61,154 bases of DNA from an uncultured Oceanospirillaceae bacterium (GTDB taxonomy: Bacteria; Pseudomonadota; Gammaproteobacteria; Pseudomonadales; Balneatricaceae). The notes under the pieces were generated by a model. It was not told the DNA's origin and did no database searches. It worked only from the letters and a program-made list of their open reading frames with translations. The position numbers and the translations under genes were made by a program. The stretch is taken from assembly GCA_937136055.1 (NCBI GenBank), contig CAKZOD010000118.1, positions 1-61,154 on the forward strand. Reading direction: 5' to 3'. This document shows, piece after piece, positions 54,610 through 61,154 of the stretch (its first letter is position 1; every line of letters starts with the position of its first letter).

Positions 54610-54642
54610 GCTTCACATCAGCAAACAAAACTGATGTGAAGC
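54610..54642. terminator. Long hairpin without a T-tract
   Basis: GCTTCACATCAG and CTGATGTGAAGC form a perfect 12-bp stem with a 9-nt loop between two convergent genes. There is no T-run on either side, so it may end transcription by other means or stabilise the 3' ends. Confidence 0.5.
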
Positions 54643-54656
54643 TACCACCTTCTCTA

Positions 54657-54917
54657 CTACTTCTCTTTATTCCAAGGGTTATCAAGATATTCCAAGTAAA
54701 GCGCTTCCACTTTATCTCTCGCCCATTGCGTGCGGCGTAAAAACTTCAAGCTCGATTTAATACTAGGATCAGATTTAAAGCAGTTGATGTTGATGCGATC
54801 GGCTAAATACTCCCAGCCATACGCTACCACCAACTCCTCCAAAATATCTGCCAGCTTTTTACCATGTAGCGGGTTATTTGCTTGGCGGTTATCATCGCTT
54901 TTACTGGAATCACTCAT
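54657..54917 (-). CDS. VF530-family (DUF2132) DNA-binding protein
   Basis: An 86-residue protein of the VF530 family: LHGKKLADILEELVVAYGWE, then RININCFKSDPSIKSSLKFL. The family is a small helical fold reported to bind double-stranded DNA; its purpose is not established. The ribosome binding site is weak. It follows argH on the same strand with 12 bp between them, so it may be read from the argH promoter. Confidence 0.85.
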   Translation of the reverse strand: MSDSSKSDDNRQANNPLHGKKLADILEELVVAYGWEYLADRININCFKSDPSIKSSLKFLRRTQWARDKVEALYLEYLDNPWNKEK

Positions 54918-54929
54918 TAATAATCAGCT

Positions 54930-56324
54930 CTATGCTCTTGATTTTAGTAACTGCTCGCCACGGGCAACCGCTGCGCGAACTTGATTAGGCGCTGTACCAC
55001 CAATGTGATCACGAGCTGCAACAGAGCCTTCCAGTGTTAGTACATCAAACACATCCGCTTTAATGTCAGCACTGAATACTTGCAGCTCTTCCAAGCTCAT
55101 TTGTGCAAGATCTTTATTTTGCTCGATACCGTAAGCTACTGATTTACCGACGACTTCATGTGCATCGCGAAACGGCATACCGTTTCTTGTTAGGTAGTCT
55201 GCGAGATCTGTTGCCGTAGAAAAGCCGCGCAGTGCTGCTTCACGCATCTTGTCTTTTTTAGCAATCAGTGCAGGTACCATATCTGCGTATGCACGCAAGC
55301 AACCATTGATTGTATCGATAGTATCGAACAACGGCTCTTTATCTTCTTGGTTATCTTTGTTGTAAGCCAATGGTTGAGACTTCATAAGCGTTAACAAAGA
55401 CATCAAATGACCATAGACACGACCACTCTTTCCACGTACTAACTCAGGTACATCTGGGTTTTTCTTTTGTGGCATGATTGACGAACCAGTGCAGAATCTG
55501 TCTGGCAGGTCGACAAAGTTAAACTGTGCAGATGCCCACAAAATAAGCTCTTCTGACATTCGTGTTAAGTGCATCGCTAACACACTAGAAGAGGCACAGA
55601 ACTCAATCGCGAAATCACGATCAGACACTGCATCTAAAGAGTTTTCAGCAGGGCGATCAAAGCCTAACAAATCGCTGGTTAGGTTACGATCGATAGGGTA
55701 AGTAGTGCCTGCAAGTGCCGCTGCACCTAAAGGAGATACGTTGACTCTTTTACGGGTATCAACGAAGCGCTCATAGTCACGAGACAGCATTTCAAACCAT
55801 GCTAGTAAGTGATGACCAAAAGTGACGGGCTGAGCTGTTTGTAAATGTGTGAAGCCTGGCATAATAGTATCAGCTTCACGCTCAGCCACACTTAATAAGC
55901 CTTCTTGTAAGCGTGTAATTTCTTTTAAAATCAGATCTATCTCGTCACGCACATACAAGCGGATATCAGTTGCAACTTGATCGTTACGTGAACGTCCGGT
56001 GTGTAGCTTTTTACCTGTTAAACCAATTTTCTTTGTCAAAGCTGCTTCTATATTCATATGAATATCTTCTAGCGCTTCTGACCATTCAAAATTGCCCGCT
56101 TCGATATCATTTTGGATTTCAGCAAGACCATTTTCGATGTCAGCACACTCTTGTGCATTTAACACACCCGCTTGAGTGAGCATTTTTGCGTGAGCTATTG
56201 AACCTTGAATATCTTGTCGGTACATACGCTGATCAAAGTTAATCGAAGCGGTAAAACGGGCAACAAATGCATCTGTTGGTTCATTAAAACGGCCACCCCA
56301 CTGCTGGTTCGTCTCTGTACTCAT
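54930..56324 (-). CDS. argH: Argininosuccinate lyase
   Basis: A 464-residue enzyme that splits argininosuccinate to arginine and fumarate, the last step of arginine synthesis. The family signature GSSIMPQKKNPD is intact, with TGRSRNDQVATD and TAQPVTFGHH earlier in the chain. AAGGA lies 9 nt before the ATG. It is divergent from hemC, an arrangement seen in many gammaproteobacteria. Confidence 0.96.
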   Translation of the reverse strand: MSTETNQQWGGRFNEPTDAFVARFTASINFDQRMYRQDIQGSIAHAKMLTQAGVLNAQECADIENGLAEIQNDIEAGNFEWSEALEDIHMNIEAALTKKIGLTGKKLHTGRSRNDQVATDIRLYVRDEIDLILKEITRLQEGLLSVAEREADTIMPGFTHLQTAQPVTFGHHLLAWFEMLSRDYERFVDTRKRVNVSPLGAAALAGTTYPIDRNLTSDLLGFDRPAENSLDAVSDRDFAIEFCASSSVLAMHLTRMSEELILWASAQFNFVDLPDRFCTGSSIMPQKKNPDVPELVRGKSGRVYGHLMSLLTLMKSQPLAYNKDNQEDKEPLFDTIDTINGCLRAYADMVPALIAKKDKMREAALRGFSTATDLADYLTRNGMPFRDAHEVVGKSVAYGIEQNKDLAQMSLEELQVFSADIKADVFDVLTLEGSVAARDHIGGTAPNQVRAAVARGEQLLKSRA

Positions 56325-56560
56325 TGTATGTTTTCCTTAATTTATTAGATGTATCGCAAAATTTGCCGAGATTATAACAGTTTTGATCCGCAAATATGCC
56401 GATAGCATGCTACAATTTTGCCAATTTTTATGCTGCGCAATTAACCGCGTTTTTTTGCCCACAGCATTATTTTCTAACTATTTGTGACTAACGCTGCGCA
56501 AAGTGACTCTATCTAATATAAGCACCTAGCAAAGCAGCTATATACCATTGGAAATATCTT

Positions 56561-57499
56561 ATGCAACAGCAGACCATTCGCATCGCAACCCGTGAGAGCC
56601 AATTAGCACTTTGGCAAGCAGAGTATGTCAAAGCAGAACTTGAGCACCATCACCCTGGTATTAAAGTTGAGCTAATCGGTATGACCACAAAGGGAGATAT
56701 TTGGTTAGATTCTCCTTTATCTAAAATTGGTGGCAAAGGCTTGTTCGTTAAAGAGCTTGAAGTTGCAATGTTAGAAAATCGCGCAGATATTGCCGTGCAT
56801 TCAATGAAAGATGTACCGATGGAGTTTCCTGAAGGTTTGGGCTTAGCTGTCATTTGCCCACGTGAAGACCCAACGGATGCATTTGTATCCAATAATTACA
56901 GTAGCTTATCTAAGCTTCCTTTAGGTGCAATTGTCGGTACTTCTTCACTACGTCGCCAAGCACTTATTAGAGAGCACCGCCCAGACCTTGTAGTAAAGGA
57001 CTTGCGTGGAAATGTAAATACGCGTCTGCGTAAATTGGATGAAGGTATGTACGATGCAATCATTCTCGCAAGTGCCGGCCTGATTCGTTTAGAGTTTGAA
57101 GAGCGCATTCGTTTTCGTTTACCAACAGACATGTGCTTACCTGCGGGTGGCCAAGGCGCTGTGGGTATTGAATGTCGCATGGATGATCAAACTACACTAG
57201 ATCTATTAAAACCGTTACATCACGTATCGACTTCTCATTGTGTATTAGCAGAGCGTGCAATGAACAAACGCCTTGAAGGCGGTTGCCAAGTACCTATTGC
57301 TTGTCATGCAACATTGAACGAAGAGCATACTGAGCTACATATGCGCGGTTTAGTTGCTCAACCTGACGGTAAAAATATCTTACGCGATGAAATCGGTGGC
57401 CCTGTTAAAGATGCTGAAAAAATGGGTATTGAATTAGCTGAGCGCTTACTTGAAGCCGGCGCTGATAAAATTTTAGCCGATGTGTATGCCGCCCGTTAA
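56561..57499 (+). CDS. hemC: Hydroxymethylbilane synthase
   Basis: A 312-residue enzyme that joins four porphobilinogen units to hydroxymethylbilane. Characteristic segments are RIATRESQLALWQAEYVK, HSMKDVPME, GTSSLRRQAL, RGNVNTRLRKLD and the cofactor-attaching Cys in LEGGCQVPIACHA. GGAAA lies 8 nt before the ATG. It heads the hemC-hemD-hemX-hemY operon. Confidence 0.96.
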   Translation: MQQQTIRIATRESQLALWQAEYVKAELEHHHPGIKVELIGMTTKGDIWLDSPLSKIGGKGLFVKELEVAMLENRADIAVHSMKDVPMEFPEGLGLAVICPREDPTDAFVSNNYSSLSKLPLGAIVGTSSLRRQALIREHRPDLVVKDLRGNVNTRLRKLDEGMYDAIILASAGLIRLEFEERIRFRLPTDMCLPAGGQGAVGIECRMDDQTTLDLLKPLHHVSTSHCVLAERAMNKRLEGGCQVPIACHATLNEEHTELHMRGLVAQPDGKNILRDEIGGPVKDAEKMGIELAERLLEAGADKILADVYAAR

Positions 57500-57505
57500 A
57501 TAAAT

Positions 57506-58324
57506 ATGCAAAACTCGCTCAAACAACACACCATTCTTGTCACTCGACCTGCACATAAACAGGCCGAGTTACAGGCGATGTTAGAAGCAAAAGGCGCTGA
57601 TACGGCTATGCTATCGACAATCGAGATAGCGCCTATAGCAGAGCAAGATCCAGAATATGCCAGACTAAAGCAGCATATCTTAGATTTAGATTTGTTTGAT
57701 ATTATCATCTGCGTCAGCGCCAATGCCGCGCGACTAGCAGGCGAACTAATTGATCAATATTGGCCGCAACTGCCGGTCAAATTAAAATGGTTTGCAATTG
57801 GCCAAGCAACACAGTCCGCCTTGGCAAATTATGATATTTGGTCAACAACAGCAACAAAAGGCACTGATTCAGAAGCACTGCTAAAAGCGTCTGACCTGCA
57901 ACAGCTACAAAACAGCAAAGTATTGATACTAAAAGGAACCTCAGGCAGGGAGTTATTGTCAGAAACCTTACGGTCAAGGGGTGCTCAAGTTTTCGAAGCC
58001 AACCTTTATAATAGATTAATACCTGTTTATACTGACCAGCAGATTAAAAATGCCTTATATAATTCAAGCTTATCCGCTATCCTCGTAAGTAGTGGAGAAG
58101 CATTGTGTAACTTAATGACAATTGCCAAGGGCAGCCATAACCAGTTTGACACCAAACCGTTACTGGCAACTTGTGTAATTGTACCAAGTACTCGTGTAGC
58201 ACAGATTGCATCTACACAGGGATACCAAAGTATCAAAGTAGCCGCTGCAGCTGATAATAAATCAATGGTGCTAGCACTACTTTCAGTCAAAGGCCTGGAA
58301 GCTGACAATGAAGAAAAAAACTAG
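57506..58324 (+). CDS. hemD: Uroporphyrinogen-III synthase
   Basis: A 272-residue protein that closes hydroxymethylbilane to uroporphyrinogen III. Family sequence is weak everywhere; here the TRPAHKQAELQAMLEAKGAD start, IICVSANAARLA and SSGEALCNLM segments fit. It begins 6 bp after hemC and its end overlaps hemX by 17 bp. No good binding site is visible, so its translation may depend on coupling to hemC. Confidence 0.9.
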   Translation: MQNSLKQHTILVTRPAHKQAELQAMLEAKGADTAMLSTIEIAPIAEQDPEYARLKQHILDLDLFDIIICVSANAARLAGELIDQYWPQLPVKLKWFAIGQATQSALANYDIWSTTATKGTDSEALLKASDLQQLQNSKVLILKGTSGRELLSETLRSRGAQVFEANLYNRLIPVYTDQQIKNALYNSSLSAILVSSGEALCNLMTIAKGSHNQFDTKPLLATCVIVPSTRVAQIASTQGYQSIKVAAAADNKSMVLALLSVKGLEADNEEKN

Positions 58325-59747
58325 AATAACCACAGAGAAAAGAGTGGACAACACTGCAACACCGACTGATGAGCAAAACGCTAGCTCAGCTAGCCCCAAT
58401 GAAACTGCTCAAAGTAGTTCCCAACCCCCATCTATACCGCCAACTAACTCAGAATCAAAGAGCGCTAGCGTGACTACAAAAGATACCTCTACCGATAAAA
58501 AAGAAGATACTGCTGATAAAAATACGACTAGCAGCGAAACATCAAACAGCTCTAGTAAAAAAGAGAGCGTCGCTCAACAAGTTGACAAAAAAAGCGCTAA
58601 AGCCGAAGAACCTACCGCGGCTGTAGCTGAGTCTCCTAAAGAGCCCTCTGATTCAAACAAAAGCGGCAAGCTAGCTCTTATTATATCTATCATTGCTCTA
58701 GGTGCTGTTGGTTTTCAGTATTATCAAACACAGCAAAGTGCATCGACTAATGCAGCTGCAAGTAGCCAAATAGAAAGCTTAAAAACAGAGCTTAGCGCCA
58801 GTATTGCGGCTGTTTCAAGCAAAGCTGACTCTGTAAAATCTGACGCTGATGCCACTGTTAGCAAAGCCCAAGCGACACTGAGCCAAGTTGAAAGTAATCT
58901 GGCGAAATTAAAAGCTGCTGAATCGAAAAAATCTAGCGATATTGACGATTTACAACAGCGTTTAACCAAGAGTATCCAACAGGTTGAAAGCTCTAGCCTT
59001 CAACAAAATTCTCGAAAGGATTGGTTGCTTGCTGAGGTTGAATACCTACTGCGCTTAGCAAACCAAAGAGTATTAATGGAAAACACGCCTGTGGGCGCTT
59101 TAGCACTCTTGAAATCTGCGGATCAAATTTTACAGCAAACAGACGATGTCTCTATTTTCTCAGTTCGTAAAGCATTAGCGGCTGATATGAGTGCACTTGA
59201 GGTTGTTCCTCACATCGATCAAGAAGGGCTTTATTTGAAAATTGATGCGCTCAGTGAGCAAATCAACAATCTTAAGCTAGTCCCTCTCACTGACAAGAAA
59301 AAGCTACCTAGTGTAATTGACGATGTCGCCACCGGTGTTGCTAAAGACTCCCAGGAAAGCACGCTTGCTAAAGTGTGGGATAAAGCCAGCGCTAAGCTAG
59401 AAAAACTAGTTGTCATTAGCCGTCGCGATAGCGCGATCGAGCCGCTGTTATCACCTGCTCAACAAGCGGGTTTACTACAGAATCTTCACATTTTATTCGA
59501 ACAAACTCAGCTCTCTCTACTACAGCGTAAACAGGCACCTTACCTACGCAGTATTGAAAAGGCAGAAACAATTATCAGCACTTACTTCCAAGCGAAAGAT
59601 GGCACTACGATTGCCCTACTCAAAGGATTACAAGAGCTAAAAACCCAGCAAGTCAGTGTTGATCTGCCCAGCATTGCCGGCTCTCTTAATACTTTGAAAG
59701 CATATTTAAAACAAAGCGCTGATATTAAATCGGAGGCACAAAACTAA
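58308..59747 (+). CDS. hemX: HemX-like membrane protein
   Basis: A 479-residue protein. The first 120 residues are low-complexity, rich in Ser, Thr, Lys and Glu. A single membrane helix (LALIISIIALGAVGFQYYQ, near 125-143) is followed by a long coiled coil and a helical C-terminal domain. HemX of proteobacteria was once called uroporphyrinogen methyltransferase, but members like this have no SAM-binding motif; the role is unknown. A GGAAG lies 6 nt before the ATG, within hemD. Its stop overlaps the hemY start by one base. Confidence 0.87.
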   Translation: MKKKTRITTEKRVDNTATPTDEQNASSASPNETAQSSSQPPSIPPTNSESKSASVTTKDTSTDKKEDTADKNTTSSETSNSSSKKESVAQQVDKKSAKAEEPTAAVAESPKEPSDSNKSGKLALIISIIALGAVGFQYYQTQQSASTNAAASSQIESLKTELSASIAAVSSKADSVKSDADATVSKAQATLSQVESNLAKLKAAESKKSSDIDDLQQRLTKSIQQVESSSLQQNSRKDWLLAEVEYLLRLANQRVLMENTPVGALALLKSADQILQQTDDVSIFSVRKALAADMSALEVVPHIDQEGLYLKIDALSEQINNLKLVPLTDKKKLPSVIDDVATGVAKDSQESTLAKVWDKASAKLEKLVVISRRDSAIEPLLSPAQQAGLLQNLHILFEQTQLSLLQRKQAPYLRSIEKAETIISTYFQAKDGTTIALLKGLQELKTQQVSVDLPSIAGSLNTLKAYLKQSADIKSEAQN

Positions 59748-61045
59748 TGAAACGTGTTCTGATTATATTATTTATCGTACTAGCAGGCGGTGCTTACCTT
59801 GGGGAGAAAATGGTTCAAGACCCAGGTTATGTGCTGCTTTCCTATCAAAATGTAACCGTTGAAACCAGCATTTGGGTACTTGTTTTATTCTCATTTGTGG
59901 CGTTTTTACTCGTTCACTGGGCTCTGAATTTATTCTTTGGGATAGGCCTTCCCGGAAAAAGCTTAGGGCTTTGGAATAGAGGCCGTGTAGCACGCAGCAC
60001 ACAAAAGCGCACCTTCAAAGGCCTGGTTGCCCTCTCTGAAGGTAACTGGTGGCAAGCACAGCGATTACTATCACAAACCGCGCCTATTGCAGCTCAGCCA
60101 TTGATTAACTACCTTGGCGCTGCTAAAGCTGCTCACGAGCAAGGTGATAAAGATAACACCGACGCTTTTATTGCCAAAGCTAGAGAGGCTGCGCCACAAG
60201 CAGAAGTCAGCATTGGCTTGCAAGAGGCAGAAGTGCAAATTGATCGCGGCCATAGTGATCACGCTTTCACTATTCTCAAGCGCCTACATAGCTTATCGCC
60301 AAAACATTCAGGTGTGTTACGCCAGTTAGCAGAGCTTCACCAAAATCAGGAAGATTGGGACGGTTTAATCACTTTGATCCCTAAGCTGCGCAAGCACAAA
60401 GTACTGTCAAACGAGCAGATCAGTGCAATAGAAGAGAAGTGCTATGCGAAAATGCTCAACTCTGTCGTTGATAAACTCCCGGTTGAAAGCACTGAAGACT
60501 CTCGCTTAAAGGCACTTAACAAAGGATGGAAGGCGCTACCTAACTCGCTCAATCAAACTCCTGAAATGATATCGACTTATGCACGTGCGCTACTGCATGC
60601 AGGATCACCAGATAATGCTGAAAAATTCTTGCGAGCGCATATTAAGCGCACTTGGAATGACGATTTAATCGACTTGTACGGCACCATCAAAACGACCGAG
60701 AGCATTAGACACTACAAGCTCGTTTTAAGCTGGCTTAAAAAGCAGCCTCAACATAATGCTCTGCTTATCTGTTCTGCGCGCTTGGCAATGTTCAACGAAG
60801 AATGGGAAGACGCCGTAAAGTATTTTGAAGCAAGCATCGAGCTGCAACCTAGTGCAGATACTTATCGCAGTTTAGCCAAACTATTTGAAGGCTTAGGCGA
60901 GCATGATAAAGCGCTAGAGATGAGCCAAAAAGCGATGGAGCTAACTGAAGATAATTCTCCTTCTATCCCGCTTCCAGTACTGGTAGATAGCAGCCAATCA
61001 GAAGATTCACCGGCAGTCACTACTGAAACTGAAGCGAAGAGCTAA
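59747..61045 (+). CDS. hemY: HemY-like TPR membrane protein
   Basis: A 432-residue protein with two N-terminal membrane helices (about 4-18 and 40-62) and a cytoplasmic or periplasmic run of TPR-like helical repeats (about 85-410: FIAKAREAAPQAEVSIGLQE, DHAFTILKRLHSLSPKHSG, WEDAVKYFEASIELQPSADT). This is the proteobacterial HemY, not protoporphyrinogen oxidase. Its job is unclear; it is thought to help tetrapyrrole handling. GGAGG lies about 12 nt before the ATG, inside hemX. Confidence 0.9.
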   Translation: MKRVLIILFIVLAGGAYLGEKMVQDPGYVLLSYQNVTVETSIWVLVLFSFVAFLLVHWALNLFFGIGLPGKSLGLWNRGRVARSTQKRTFKGLVALSEGNWWQAQRLLSQTAPIAAQPLINYLGAAKAAHEQGDKDNTDAFIAKAREAAPQAEVSIGLQEAEVQIDRGHSDHAFTILKRLHSLSPKHSGVLRQLAELHQNQEDWDGLITLIPKLRKHKVLSNEQISAIEEKCYAKMLNSVVDKLPVESTEDSRLKALNKGWKALPNSLNQTPEMISTYARALLHAGSPDNAEKFLRAHIKRTWNDDLIDLYGTIKTTESIRHYKLVLSWLKKQPQHNALLICSARLAMFNEEWEDAVKYFEASIELQPSADTYRSLAKLFEGLGEHDKALEMSQKAMELTEDNSPSIPLPVLVDSSQSEDSPAVTTETEAKS

Positions 61046-61154
61046 GCTTTATAAATCAATAAAATGGCAGCTTCGGCCACTGCTGTCCCATAGTAAGGAC
61101 TAAATAACAAAGCCTGAATCCGATAGGGTAAAATGAAAGTGCGACCAAACACTT
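61046..61154. other. Right-edge non-coding tail
   Basis: The last 109 bp after hemY contain no ORF or tRNA. A short GGCAG/CTGCC-like pairing near 61065-61085 is too weak to call a terminator. Confidence 0.3.

Noticed and set aside
1..61154. CRISPR arrays, IS elements, prophage, tRNA or rRNA genes.
   Set aside because: I saw no regularly spaced repeats, transposase or integrase motifs, phage structural proteins, or tRNA T-loop patterns while reading through the window.

Overview
The window is an ordinary chromosomal segment of a gammaproteobacterium with moderate-to-low GC. A marine or aquatic life style is an inference from the TRAP dicarboxylate transporter, the di-heme peroxidase, the many c-di-GMP proteins and the A/T-leaning sequence. 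Support for the class comes from the argH / hemC-hemD-hemX-hemY divergon, a cpxRA-cpxP locus, DbpA, UbiK, an AmtB/GlnK pair under sigma-54/NtrC-like sites, and glcB-type malate synthase. I cannot fix genus or family. I saw no rRNA, tRNA, CRISPR array, insertion sequence or prophage genes. The window begins inside an ABC transporter gene and ends just past hemY.

Layout. 1-5763: start of an ABC exporter (minus), a divergent LysR regulator, then a GntR/FCD regulator, a DMT permease and a translationally coupled SDR dehydrogenase plus CaiB/BaiF CoA-transferase, which looks like a small catabolic unit. 5774-11454: a dCache chemoreceptor, a cytochrome-b562-like secreted protein and, facing it, a di-heme cytochrome c peroxidase gene overlapping a membrane GGDEF protein with a helical periplasmic sensor domain. 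11632-16965: ubiK, amtB-glnK with NtrC and sigma-54 sites, and cpxA-cpxR divergent from a CpxP/Spy-like gene with an exact CpxR box between them. 17036-20707: TRAP transporter dctP-dctQ-dctM with a sigma-54-like promoter and a structured dctP-dctQ spacer; DctM carries a roughly 110-residue insertion. 20886-31215: a DUF2927 protein, serA, two glycosyltransferases, an MscK-type mechanosensitive channel and malate synthase G. 31493-37570: two PAS-GGDEF-EAL proteins (one with a damaged EAL active site) around a small unknown gene and dbpA.

37732-48462: a run of short operons and single genes: TauE/SafE permease, a TetR regulator with three copies of an 18-bp dyad operator, tag, a DUF1330-like protein, a class I glutamine amidotransferase, a VOC protein with a GhrA-like reductase, LysR regulators, a glutathionyl-hydroquinone reductase, pirin, a cold-shock/DUF1294 fusion and panE. 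48783-61045: MarR, an RstAB-like two-component pair, a HisN-like phosphatase, a GcvA-like LysR divergent from a GcvR-like double-ACT protein, a VF530 protein, argH, and hemC-hemD-hemX-hemY.

How genes work together. Nitrogen sensing (amtB/glnK), envelope stress (cpxRAP), C4-dicarboxylate uptake feeding the TCA/glyoxylate cycle (dctPQM, glcB), serine and arginine synthesis, and tetrapyrrole synthesis are recognisable modules. The least described element is the peroxidase / sensor-GGDEF / b562-like group at 8484-11454, which may connect periplasmic redox chemistry to c-di-GMP. The most concrete new regulatory prediction is the TetR operator family at 38941-39643.
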